Notes: generated by a model not told the origin, from the letters alone. Positions 1 to 7,560 are shown, counted from the first letter of the stretch. The stretch is DNA of 11,450 bases from a bacterium (GCA_021813595.1 JAKAKF010000230.1:1-11450); one strand, 5' to 3'. Translations and numbers: made by a program.

Positions 1-431
1 CATAGGGGGACGACGGCGTTAACTTTTTCCGATTCCAATTTTTTTATCAACTCCATTGCCGCGTCAAAATTAAAAAAAGGGGCATCGCACTCCATAATAA
101 GCGTCAATCTTCCTTTTAATATTTTAATAGAACTGTAAATCCCTTTTAAAGGGCCTTTGAATCCGCAATCTTTATCGTCTGCGATTATCTGCGGAATTAA
201 ACTTAATTTTCCCGCTTCCGCTCTTTTTTTTGCAACTTTTTTAGCTTCGACAAGACAGTCTTTTATCTTATCTTCTCTCCTGACGCAGATTACAATATCT
301 CTGCTTATTTCCGTTGCCGCGTCGAGAGACCTTTCCAGAAATGATTTTCCTTTGAATTTAAAAAAAGCCTTATCCTCTCCGAATCTCTTAGACTCCCCGC
401 CTGCAAGTATTATAGAACTTATATCGCTCAT
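1..431 (-). CDS. mobA: MobA-type molybdenum cofactor guanylyltransferase, 3'-truncated by window edge
   Basis: About 143 codons are visible; the C-terminal end lies outside the window. The protein would transfer GMP from GTP to molybdopterin to give the guanine-dinucleotide cofactor used by DMSO-reductase-family enzymes, in the cytoplasm. The N-terminus has the nucleotidyltransferase signature LAGGESKRFGEDKA at residues 9-22 (GG, R16, G18, K21). GPLKGI follows at 93-98, and the metal-binding Asp lies in ECDAP at 114-118. All of these match the MobA family. The ATG at 431 lies 6 nt after the stop of the PTPS-like gene and no clear Shine-Dalgarno is visible, so translation is probably coupled. 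It is the last visible gene of the operon starting at 7560, and its natural client is the molybdoenzyme at 4115-6658. A MobA/MocA-type NTP transferase for another nucleotide is possible but less likely here. Confidence 0.85.
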   Translation of the reverse strand, partial: MSDISSIILAGGESKRFGEDKAFFKFKGKSFLERSLDAATEISRDIVICVRREDKIKDCLVEAKKVAKKRAEAGKLSLIPQIIADDKDCGFKGPLKGIYSSIKILKGRLTLIMECDAPFFNFDAAMELIKKLESEKVNAVVPL

Positions 432-437
432 TTATCG

Positions 438-926
438 TTATTTCAATTCTATTCTGATTTTTCCTCTCTGGCCGTGTCCTTCGCTTAGGGTAACCTCAAA
501 ATAGTTTAACGGATTGAACATTTCTTTATTTTTTAAATCTAATGCAAGTTCGTTTGCAAAATAAACCGTAAGGTCTTCTATGTTGAGAGAAGGACTTTTT
601 ATTTTAAAAATATCGGCTTTAGGTATAATATACAGCTTGTTGTTTATCTCTATCCTGTAATGCAAATCTTCTTCCATAACTCTCTGGACGATTTCCGGAT
701 AGTCCGCCAATAAAATTTTATCTTCAAACAAAGAACATATTCTTTTGATTACAGCCTTTAAATTGTATAAGTGGACTATCCTTCTCTTGTCGTCGAACTC
801 CCCGTCAACCAGAACGTCGACATAATGAAAATGTGGATGTATCCGCGAGCAGTCGCCTCTACCCGGCACTATATGCATGCATTCAAAAGTTAAACCGGCT
901 TCTTTGCCTATAAGCTCTACTATCAT
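438..926 (-). CDS. PTPS/QueD-family protein (6-pyruvoyl/6-carboxytetrahydropterin synthase-like), divergent
   Basis: 162 residues. The family removes or rearranges the side chain of 7,8-dihydroneopterin triphosphate, with zinc bound by three His. Here H18, H30 and H32 are in place (FECMHIV; CSRIHPH), and so is the catalytic Cys26, which matches the C-x3-H-x-H pattern of E. coli QueD. The usual LDH motif reads FEDKILL, so the catalytic His appears replaced by Asp. The usual 'T-x-E' segment reads SLNIEDL. The C-terminal ET motif is SEGHG. The middle of the protein (KLYIIPKADIFKIKSPS) resembles the longer archaeal-type PTPS proteins, from memory of those families. It starts 24 nt after the MoaA-like gene and is followed at 6 nt by mobA, so it belongs to the molybdenum-cofactor block. 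PTPS is not a step of the canonical pathway. Family membership is fairly sure; the reaction is unknown. Confidence 0.75.
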   Translation of the reverse strand: MIVELIGKEAGLTFECMHIVPGRGDCSRIHPHFHYVDVLVDGEFDDKRRIVHLYNLKAVIKRICSLFEDKILLADYPEIVQRVMEEDLHYRIEINNKLYIIPKADIFKIKSPSLNIEDLTVYFANELALDLKNKEMFNPLNYFEVTLSEGHGQRGKIRIELK

Positions 927-950
927 AGTGTAATAATTAACCTTTCGATG

Positions 951-1796
951 TTATTGGTAAATAAAATTTTTAAGAACGCCGTTGGGCAACAGCCTCAAGC
1001 CGCCGCACCTTTCTCCGGAAGATTTGCTAACATCGCTCACATTCTTGCATAAAGTAATTTTAGACCCTTTTATTTTAAAAAACTGCCTGTCGTTCGATTT
1101 ATCTTTCTTAAAATCAAAACCGCTTCTTTGCAATATTTTATATGGGTCGATATGATACTTTAAATAAAAAGGCTTGGCCGTTTTATCGGACATTTCTATA
1201 AACTGCAAATCAAACCCGTTCTCCGCACAGTAATCTATTATATTTTTCAAACATTTTTTGCTTGAGTTTAAACCTTTTAATAAAAGATTGTTTATTTCTA
1301 CGTTATATCCGTTTTTTTTAAGCATATTAAGTCCGGAGATAACTTCTCCGAAGAGATTTTTGCCTGTTATATATTTATAAATGTCTGAGTCTAAAGTATC
1401 CAGGCTGACCGAGACTTTGTTTATTATATTAGGGCTTAAATCTTTTATTCTTTTTTTAATCAGCGTGCCGTTGGTAGTGATAAAAAGTTCTACGTCGGCA
1501 ATGTGTTTGATTTTATACAAAAGATTTTTTAAGTCTTTAAATAATAGAGGTTCTCCGCCAGTAAATTTTACTTTTTTAAGGCCGAATTCCCTTAATAAAT
1601 ATATTGTATTTATTATGTCTCCCGTCTGAATAACTGAAGGCATTTTTTTTGAAACTCCTTCATTATGGCAGTAAAAACAGCGCTCGTTACATCTGCTTAT
1701 TAAAGATACTCTTAAGGACGGAATTTTAAATTCAAATCTTCCGCGGTTAAATTCATATTCCTTATCGTAAAACATCTTAAATAAATACGGCTTCAT
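951..1796 (-). CDS. MoaA-like radical SAM protein, short and lacking the full C-terminal cluster motif
   Basis: 281 residues. MoaA converts GTP to 3',8-cyclo-dihydro-GTP, the first step of molybdopterin synthesis. The radical SAM cluster motif is intact: C36-x3-C40-x2-C43 within SRCNERCFYCHNEG. It is followed by KFTGGEPLLF (GGEP, SAM binding), TTNGTLI and VSVSLDTLD, all MoaA-like. The YCHNEG form recalls archaeal MoaA. Genuine MoaA carries a second cluster (CxxC-N-R-x-R...x13 spacing to a third Cys) and a C-terminal GG tail, at about 325-340 residues. Here the equivalent reads SGERCGGLRLLPNGVLKNF and the protein stops three residues later. Only one of the three Cys aligns (C264), the GTP-contacting NR pair is GG, and the GG tail is absent. 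C250 could be an alternative ligand. The ATG at 1796 has AAAGG about 7 nt upstream. It sits 54 nt after moeA. It may be a paralogue with another substrate. Confidence 0.75.
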   Translation of the reverse strand: MKPYLFKMFYDKEYEFNRGRFEFKIPSLRVSLISRCNERCFYCHNEGVSKKMPSVIQTGDIINTIYLLREFGLKKVKFTGGEPLLFKDLKNLLYKIKHIADVELFITTNGTLIKKRIKDLSPNIINKVSVSLDTLDSDIYKYITGKNLFGEVISGLNMLKKNGYNVEINNLLLKGLNSSKKCLKNIIDYCAENGFDLQFIEMSDKTAKPFYLKYHIDPYKILQRSGFDFKKDKSNDRQFFKIKGSKITLCKNVSDVSKSSGERCGGLRLLPNGVLKNFIYQ

Positions 1797-1850
1797 CTAA
1801 AAACCTTTAATATCCTTTTTTAAAATTATAAGTCAAATTTAAATAAGCAA

Positions 1851-3137
1851 TTAATATAAAATCTCATGGTCGTTTAAAGTAACCGATATAATACTCCCGG
1901 CCTCTATGGCCGAGACTTTCTCTTCCATAACAAAACTGCCGTCCGCCTGTATCATAGGACTTAAAGACCTTGCGGCGGAAGGAGGCTTAGGCGCCGGTAT
2001 TACCGATGCGTACAGAAAACCGTTTTCTTTTGTCAGTTTTACCTGAAAATATTTCCTTGTACCTTCTTCTTTTGAAACATCATGTTTTAAAACCGCCTGA
2101 ACCGTCGGATATCTTTTATATACATTTTTGGAATTCGTCATTTTCTGTATAGACGGCCTCACAAAAAGGTCGAAAGTTATCAGGACGGAATACGGCCACC
2201 CCGCAAGCGCAAATATCGGAGTTCCTCCGTTTAAAACTCCAAAAGAAGTCGGTTTTCCGGGAATGAGCTTTACCCCGTGAAACAATAATCTGCCGGTCTT
2301 TTCTATGGCCGAAGGGACTAAATCGTAAAAATTGGTAATCTCTTTATTTTCTAAAACCAGAAAACTAGCCCCAGTTCCGCCTGTAGAAATTAGCAGGTCG
2401 TATTTACCGGACTCGTCCGCCGTTTTTAAAATTTCGACCAATTTTTCCAGCTTATCCTCCACTATTCCTATAATTTCAGGAATTCCTCCGGCGTCTTTCA
2501 CTAAAGATTTAAGCGCGGTCGTATTTATATCGTAAATTTTGTTGGCGCTAAGTCTTTCCCCGGGCGAAGTTAATTCGTTTCCGCCGGATAATATTCCTAT
2601 TACCGGCTTTCTATATACCGGCACCGAATTTAAACCGATTCCGGATAAAGCGGCAATATCGCAAAATCTTATCCTGTGTCCCTTTTGAAACAAAATTTCG
2701 CCCGCTTTGACGTCGTCTCCTACCGGCGATATATAAGAACCTTTTTCTACAGGTTTTTTATATACCATTTGTCCGCCCGAATATTCTTCGGCATTTTCTA
2801 TTAATACGACGCTGTCTGCATTGGGCGGTATAGGGGCACCGGTAGTTACGAAAGCGGCTTCTCCCGAACTCAAAGGAGCGATTTCATTTGAATAACCTGC
2901 GGTAATTTGGCTTTTAACTTTAAACGTTTCTATTTTTTTTTCGAAAAAGTCGGAAAACATTAATGCAAATCCGTCCACAGCAGACCTTGTAAAAGGGGGT
3001 ATGTCGGTTGCTGGGATTATATCTTCCGATATAATCCTGCCTATACAATCCTCTGCGGGTATTTTTTCCGAGGCGATTATTTTTTTAATATTCGCCTCGG
3101 CTGTTTCCAACAAACTCCCCGCTGTTTTATCGCTCAT
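1851..3137 (-). CDS. moeA: MoeA-family molybdopterin molybdotransferase, divergent
   Basis: 428 residues, normal family length. MoeA inserts molybdate (or tungstate) into adenylylated molybdopterin. Conserved family landmarks in order are PPFTRSAVDGFAL (47-59, D55), TTGAPIPPNADSVV (98-111), the GDD segment (140-142), SGGNEL (184-189), IYDIN (201-205), STGGTG (251-256) and IPGKPTSFG (292-300). Two core motifs are altered. The usual SGGVSxGxxD reads STGGTGASFLVLENKE, losing the usual acidic residue. The usual LPGNPVS or LPGYPVS reads LAGWPYS. The ATG at 3137 lies one nt after the stop of the small ACT-like gene without a clear Shine-Dalgarno, so coupled translation is likely. Its neighbours (mobA, MoaA-like, molybdoenzyme) fit cofactor maturation for this operon. 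It could be a specialised second MoeA, with the housekeeping copy elsewhere. Confidence 0.88.
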   Translation of the reverse strand: MSDKTAGSLLETAEANIKKIIASEKIPAEDCIGRIISEDIIPATDIPPFTRSAVDGFALMFSDFFEKKIETFKVKSQITAGYSNEIAPLSSGEAAFVTTGAPIPPNADSVVLIENAEEYSGGQMVYKKPVEKGSYISPVGDDVKAGEILFQKGHRIRFCDIAALSGIGLNSVPVYRKPVIGILSGGNELTSPGERLSANKIYDINTTALKSLVKDAGGIPEIIGIVEDKLEKLVEILKTADESGKYDLLISTGGTGASFLVLENKEITNFYDLVPSAIEKTGRLLFHGVKLIPGKPTSFGVLNGGTPIFALAGWPYSVLITFDLFVRPSIQKMTNSKNVYKRYPTVQAVLKHDVSKEEGTRKYFQVKLTKENGFLYASVIPAPKPPSAARSLSPMIQADGSFVMEEKVSAIEAGSIISVTLNDHEILY

Positions 3138-3138
3138 A

Positions 3139-3384
3139 TTAGAAGTAGGGTTCTACCGGATATGTCTTAATGCCCGATTTCTTAATCAAATTTAAAGCCT
3201 TGCCTTCATCTCCAAGACTAACGAATATCGTAGCATGATAAGGCGTAACGCTCGCCACGTTCCTGCCTAAAATGTGGATATCCGCTTTTTTAAGAATTTC
3301 TTCCGCCTTATCGAAATCCCCGTTTATATATTCGACCCTTATAGGTGCATTATAAACGGTTCCTGCGGCTAATATATCTGCCAT
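3139..3384 (-). CDS. small ACT-domain-like protein of unknown function
   Basis: 81 residues. I chose the ATG at 3384 over a longer reading (to 3495) because a strong Shine-Dalgarno lies just upstream and the longer form would overlap the end of the ferredoxin gene with no domain reason. The predicted order of strands and helices is beta-alpha-beta-beta-alpha-beta: TVYNAPIRVEYI, DFDKAEEILKKA, HILGRNVASVTPY, HATIFVSLG, DEGKALNLIKKSG, IKTYPVEPYF. This is the ferredoxin-like fold of ACT domains. There are no Cys and no signal peptide, so it is cytoplasmic and probably does not bind metal through thiols. It lies between the ferredoxin subunit and moeA, with a one-nt gap to moeA, so it is co-expressed with the enzyme. 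It may sense a small ligand or act as an assembly factor; both are guesses. I do not recognise a named family. Confidence 0.7.
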   Translation of the reverse strand: MADILAAGTVYNAPIRVEYINGDFDKAEEILKKADIHILGRNVASVTPYHATIFVSLGDEGKALNLIKKSGIKTYPVEPYF

Positions 3385-3390
3385 AAACAA

Positions 3391-3396
3391 ACCTCC
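3391..3396 (-). promoter_or_regulatory. ribosome binding site GGAGGT that sets the start of the ACT-like gene
   Basis: The minus strand reads GGAGGT, then six bases, then ATG at 3384. This near-consensus site supports the 81-residue reading of the downstream gene rather than the longer one starting at 3495. Confidence 0.75.
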
Positions 3397-3427
3397 GTAT
3401 TTTTTTAAATTCGCTATATGATAAAAA

Positions 3428-4081
3428 TCAACCGACTTTAACAGGATTATCCGTATCGTTAGTGGAAGAAGTTCCCATCGGCGCATGGGGAGCAATAAAC
3501 CCGAAGAGATGCTCCGTTAATTTTCTGGCCGTTTTCTCCCTATCGATAGTGGATATTCTGTTTATATTTCCGAACCAGAGCGCATCCGTCGAACAAAGTG
3601 TAACGCATGCAGGCAGAAGTCCTTCATCGACCCTGTGCTTGCAATAGTCGCATTTCGTCACTTTTCCCGTTGCCTCGTTAAACTGGGGAGAGCCGAAAGG
3701 GCAGGCATGTATGCATGATTTACACCCGATACAGGTATTTGGGTCGTTAAAAACTATACCGTCCGCCCTTTTTTGCATAGAACCTGTAGGGCAGGCTTTT
3801 ACGCAGGCGGCATCATCGCAGTGAAAACAGTTCATCGGGAGATAAACGGTTTTCAACTGCCCTTTTTTAATAAAATAAGGGCCAACCTGTATTACTCTCA
3901 TCCTGCGGGGTCCGACTGGGAGGTTGTGCTCTTTTTTGCAGGATATTTCACATGACATACAACCTATGCATCTGTCTATATTTACCTTCATTGAATATTT
4001 TGGAGTGGATGATTTTAGAGTAACGCGCGATGCCCTTTCCTCCCCTAAATGAAATCTATCGAATCCGTATTCGGAAGACAT
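3428..4081 (-). CDS. four-[4Fe-4S] ferredoxin subunit of molybdoenzyme (DmsB/PsrB/PhsB/SoeB type)
   Basis: 217 residues. This is the electron-transfer subunit of complexes in the DMSO-reductase family and carries electrons to or from the molybdenum subunit encoded just upstream. Sixteen Cys fall into four groups: C38/41/44/48 (CIGCMSCEISC), C85/88/93/97 (CFHCDDAACVKAC), C117/120/123/127 (CIGCKSCIHAC) and C144/147/159/163 (CDYC...ACVTLC). This gives four predicted [4Fe-4S] clusters. There is no signal peptide; as in other PsrB-type subunits, location follows the large subunit, here apparently cytoplasmic. The ATG at 4081 is preceded by AGGAGC at 4088-4093, and the gene starts 33 nt after the large-subunit stop. 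The C-terminal 40 residues are low-complexity and polar. The family assignment is firm; the particular enzyme is not. Confidence 0.92.
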   Translation of the reverse strand: MSSEYGFDRFHLGEERASRVTLKSSTPKYSMKVNIDRCIGCMSCEISCKKEHNLPVGPRRMRVIQVGPYFIKKGQLKTVYLPMNCFHCDDAACVKACPTGSMQKRADGIVFNDPNTCIGCKSCIHACPFGSPQFNEATGKVTKCDYCKHRVDEGLLPACVTLCSTDALWFGNINRISTIDREKTARKLTEHLFGFIAPHAPMGTSSTNDTDNPVKVG

Positions 4082-4114
4082 ATTTTCGCTCCTATTTTTT
4101 ATAGTTATATTCGT

Positions 4115-6658
4115 TTAATACTTACGCACGTCGCATGAGTCGGGCGTGCATTCCACGGGCTCTTTAAAATTAACGAGCTTTTTCCATCCGATGCTCAATT
4201 CGTGATATTCTTTCCAGTGGTCTTTCCATTTTCCGACGATAACGTTTTTATCCTGATGTTTCGGGTCCCAGACTTCCGGAAATTTTTTCTGTAAAAATTC
4301 CAAAGTGTTCTTGACGGTAGCTTCAGGGTCGGTATCGCCTTTTCTATAAACCCTGCAAAGAACGGCCTTAAACTGTATCTGTCCGTAAACGGGGTCTTTT
4401 ATTATATCGTCTATTACGGTATTAATGGACTCGTAAGGATGAAACGGCTGATACCTGTCGAATCCGAAGTTTGCCCATATCCCATCTTCCGGAACCATTT
4501 CCGTTACCCATGCCGGACCTTCTACCCAGCCCCTGTCGTTTTCTACGATAACCATATCTCCGTCTTCTATTCCCATAACGGCGGCAGTATTCGGATTTAT
4601 TTCTATATTCCGGTCAGGTTCTAGTTCGTCGTTCCAAGGCCACCAATGCCCGCCTTCATGAAAAGACTGCGCTATTCTGGTAGTATTTAAGACTAACGGA
4701 TATTTCTTCGCTCTTTCGAAGTTGCCCATAGGGGATTCGGAACCTTCTACCTGCGTAGGAACTTTATACCAGCCTATTTTTTCTAAAGCTTCGGATGCCA
4801 ATTCAATTTTGCCGGATGGCGTTGGGAATCTTTTATCCGATTCGGGGTAATTTTCGCCTTCTTTATACATTATCCATTTCCCTCTTAAAACTGCCTCGTC
4901 GTCCTGAAACACGGCTTCTTCTTTGGACATTACCGGCCACATTAATCCGCCTTTAGGGTTTTTCTCTGGATTAAGGAGTTCATAGGTAATACCTCTTGTA
5001 AGCGGCTCCTGCCCATTAAAGAAATCCGTCATTTTAATTTCGTTGACTCTTCCTTTATCGGGACCGTCTTCGTAATATCCCCATGGATTAAATTCTACCT
5101 TATCGAAATATCCCGCATGTCCTTTAAGTCTTTTTGCAAGACCGTCGAAAACGTCGATATCCGGCCTGTGTTCATGCTGATATGGTATTATCTTATTGTG
5201 CCACTGAAGGAGTCTGTTGTTGCCGTGATGGCAGACGCTGTCGGTTTCTACGGAAATTGCTATAGGAAATGCAACATGGCTGAACATATACGTGTGGTTA
5301 GGATATATGGAAAGGTGAATATTGATTATATTTCTTTTCATTGCCTCTTCCATTTTCCAAGAATTTGGAAACTGAGGCAGATGGTCGCCGTTCCATATGA
5401 TGCCTTTAACCGGATACGGTTTTTCATACATCATAGCGTTTATTATACATGGAACAGAACTGTCGCCCCACGATATTAATTTATCCGTTATCTGAGGTTT
5501 TTTAAAATCTGGCAGAACTTTTAAGTCGTTGCCGTAATTTAATGGGGGTCGGCAGTTATGCAGCCAGTTCCAGCCACCGCCCTTAACTCCTATAGAACCG
5601 GTAAGAGCTAATAGTGCCGCAATAGACCTGTTGACGTTGTTCGAGTTATAAATCTGCGCAGTACCTAGATTGCCGGTTACGGAAGCCGGCCTTGCGGAGC
5701 CGAACCTTCTTGCCGCTTCTATAATCATTTCCTTAGGAACGTATGTAAGCTTTTCGGCCCTTTCCGGAGTCCATTGCGCACATTCTTTGGAATACTCTTC
5801 AAATCCCGTAACCCATTTATCTACAAATCCTTTATCATAAAGTTTTTCTTTGATAATAATATTCCCCATAGCAAGAAATAAAACGGCATCGGAACCGGAG
5901 CGTATTCTCATCCCTATGTCGCATTTCGAAAGGGTTGCATTGAAGCGCGGGTCAACCCCTATTAAAAATGCCCCGTTATCTCTTGCATCGAGAAGATGGG
6001 TCATAGTAATAGTTTCCTGAGCCGCCATATTCGTTCCTACTACAAGAATGCATTTTGAATTTTTCCAGTCCTGCGTTGGATTCATAAGCCTGCCCAGTCC
6101 TTTTGCCCCAAAAACGTAATTCATAGATACTCCCGGACTTTCACAGCAGATAGGACCCTGGCCGTAAACGTTAGGGGTTCCGAATATCCTGCCGAACCTT
6201 GCGCCTCCTTCTTTGTTCCCAAACGAAGATCTTCCCGTCCTGAAAACCGTTAGGGCTTCCGGACCGAATTCATTGTGCAGTTTAATTAATCTTTCGGCGG
6301 CAAAATCAAGTGCATCGTCCCATGATACTCTTTTAAAATCTTCCGTTAAAGTCTTCCTCATCATAGGATAGTGAACCCTGAGCGGATCGTACCACCATTG
6401 AATCTGTCCTACGCCTTTAGAGCAGAGACCGCCTCTGTTTTGCGGGTGTTCTGCATCACCCATTACATCGACAATCTTGCCGTCTTTTAAAAATATTTTA
6501 AGGCCGCAGCCGCTCTCGCACATATTAGTACAAGTCGAATAGCGTACGGTATCGTAATCTTTGGATGATTCTTGCGGACGATGGTCAGGCTTTATTTTCA
6601 TCAGCCTGTTATCTTTGACGCGCAAAAATTTCCCACTTTGTAACTCCTCAAAATCCAT
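4115..6658 (-). CDS. molybdopterin oxidoreductase large subunit, DMSO-reductase family
   Basis: 847 residues. The catalytic subunit should bind bis-MGD and one [4Fe-4S] cluster. The N-terminal cluster motif is C43-x3-C47-x3-C51-x27-C79. Next comes the molybdopterin oxidoreductase core, with a probable molybdenum-ligand Cys in GPICCES (C171 or C172). A C-terminal dinucleotide-binding domain spans about 660-800 (NTTRIAQSFHEGGHWWPWN; INPNTAAVMGIEDGD). The first 32 residues are charged with no twin-arginine signal, so the enzyme appears cytoplasmic, unlike PsrA or PhsA. The C-terminal tail holds two further Cys (ECTPDSCD). A strong GGAGGT (6665-6670) precedes the ATG at 6658. It lies between an HdrB-like gene and the ferredoxin subunit, with no membrane-anchor gene. 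A role in sulfur-compound or similar redox chemistry is plausible (PsrA/SreA/SoeA relatives), but the substrate cannot be assigned from sequence alone. Confidence 0.92.
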   Translation of the reverse strand: MDFEELQSGKFLRVKDNRLMKIKPDHRPQESSKDYDTVRYSTCTNMCESGCGLKIFLKDGKIVDVMGDAEHPQNRGGLCSKGVGQIQWWYDPLRVHYPMMRKTLTEDFKRVSWDDALDFAAERLIKLHNEFGPEALTVFRTGRSSFGNKEGGARFGRIFGTPNVYGQGPICCESPGVSMNYVFGAKGLGRLMNPTQDWKNSKCILVVGTNMAAQETITMTHLLDARDNGAFLIGVDPRFNATLSKCDIGMRIRSGSDAVLFLAMGNIIIKEKLYDKGFVDKWVTGFEEYSKECAQWTPERAEKLTYVPKEMIIEAARRFGSARPASVTGNLGTAQIYNSNNVNRSIAALLALTGSIGVKGGGWNWLHNCRPPLNYGNDLKVLPDFKKPQITDKLISWGDSSVPCIINAMMYEKPYPVKGIIWNGDHLPQFPNSWKMEEAMKRNIINIHLSIYPNHTYMFSHVAFPIAISVETDSVCHHGNNRLLQWHNKIIPYQHEHRPDIDVFDGLAKRLKGHAGYFDKVEFNPWGYYEDGPDKGRVNEIKMTDFFNGQEPLTRGITYELLNPEKNPKGGLMWPVMSKEEAVFQDDEAVLRGKWIMYKEGENYPESDKRFPTPSGKIELASEALEKIGWYKVPTQVEGSESPMGNFERAKKYPLVLNTTRIAQSFHEGGHWWPWNDELEPDRNIEINPNTAAVMGIEDGDMVIVENDRGWVEGPAWVTEMVPEDGIWANFGFDRYQPFHPYESINTVIDDIIKDPVYGQIQFKAVLCRVYRKGDTDPEATVKNTLEFLQKKFPEVWDPKHQDKNVIVGKWKDHWKEYHELSIGWKKLVNFKEPVECTPDSCDVRKY

Positions 6659-6687
6659 TTTTTTACCTCCATTTTAGTATTTTAATT

Positions 6688-7560
6688 TTATATGCAGTAT
6701 TCTTTTAAAGGGTTGTCGCCGTTGCCGCTATTTCCGCCGGCTATTAAATCTCCGCATCCTTGCAATCCGAATAAAAATCCTATGAACTCAGTCAAACCTA
6801 TTATAGGAGCAAAAATATCAAGGTCTGATAAATCGATGCCTTCGCTTATATTTTTTTCGCACATAGAACATATCGCCAATATATAATCCGAACCGGCTTC
6901 GTCAGCTTTTTTGTTTATTAATTTGAAAAATTCATCGACGGCGTTGGCATTTTCTATTCTTTTAGAATGAACAGGGGTAGTGTTCCGAAGTTTTTCCCCT
7001 CCGCAGCATTCGCCGTAAAGGCTAACTTCCGCCCCTAGAAGATTTAATATATTTTTAAAACGGTTAATATTTTCGCTATAGGAATAACATCCGGTATAAA
7101 GCAGTATTGAATCTCCCCTTATAATATTTTTTAAGGAATTATTTAAAAGACGGCTTTCTGCATCGGGGCCTGTGACGATATCTAAAAGGTGAACCGCTCC
7201 GGTTGAACCGACTTTAGCTTCTTTAAGATTTGCGTTAAAAGGTTCTAGGCTGTAATCGGCTTGATTTTTAAACATCGAATCGGAATTGATTATCTTAACC
7301 GCTTCGTTTATTTGCTTAACACATACTTGACAACCCGAATACAAAAAATTTCCGCCTTTTTGCTGCGATATCCCAAGGTTTCTAAGGGGCATGACGACTT
7401 TATTGAAAAAATCAGGTTTATAGTGTGACGGCGGTGCGCCGCAACAGTTCCATTCCGAAACCAAACCCGCCTCAAAACCCAACTTTTCTAATACGTCCTC
7501 CGATTGTCTTTTATTTTGAGAATCTACACAGCCCGGAAAATACGTAATATATTTTTTCAA
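6688..7560 (-). CDS. HdrB-like protein with two CCG domains
   Basis: 290 residues, the usual HdrB length. CCG domains bind non-cubane [4Fe-4S] clusters that reduce disulfides in heterodisulfide reductase. Both are complete: C11 (FPGC), C39-C40-G (WNCCGAP), C77-x2-C80 (GCQVC); then C158 (TGC), C185-C186-G (ECCGGE), C231-x2-C234 (CSMC). There is no membrane segment, so it is soluble. The start is TTG at 7560. It is the only start codon between an upstream in-frame stop and the essential FPGC motif, and it has only a weak AGGT upstream. It is first in the operon, and the gap to the molybdoenzyme is 29 nt. It probably passes electrons between the ferredoxin subunit and a thiol/disulfide or quinone-side partner. 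Related CCG proteins also occur in succinate and glycolate oxidoreductases, so the partner is uncertain. Confidence 0.85.
   Translation of the reverse strand: MKKYITYFPGCVDSQNKRQSEDVLEKLGFEAGLVSEWNCCGAPPSHYKPDFFNKVVMPLRNLGISQQKGGNFLYSGCQVCVKQINEAVKIINSDSMFKNQADYSLEPFNANLKEAKVGSTGAVHLLDIVTGPDAESRLLNNSLKNIIRGDSILLYTGCYSYSENINRFKNILNLLGAEVSLYGECCGGEKLRNTTPVHSKRIENANAVDEFFKLINKKADEAGSDYILAICSMCEKNISEGIDLSDLDIFAPIIGLTEFIGFLFGLQGCGDLIAGGNSGNGDNPLKEYCI

Noticed and set aside
157..504. 115-residue plus-strand frame over mobA and the PTPS-like gene
   Set aside because: The minus strand encodes clear MobA motifs in the same bases, and the plus product is low-complexity Ser/Leu.
951..1010. Frameshift truncating the MoaA-like gene
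   Set aside because: The bases after the stop do not encode the missing cluster residues or a GG tail in the frames I checked, and the next gene starts 24 nt later.
3385..3495. 37-residue N-terminal extension of the ACT-like protein
   Set aside because: It overlaps the end of the ferredoxin gene out of frame and has no domain content; the ATG at 3384 has a near-consensus ribosome binding site.
5117..5479. 120-residue plus-strand reading frame inside the molybdoenzyme gene
   Set aside because: It is antisense to a well-conserved domain, with no family resemblance; it is a shadow of the coding strand. The other plus-strand frames were dropped for the same reason.
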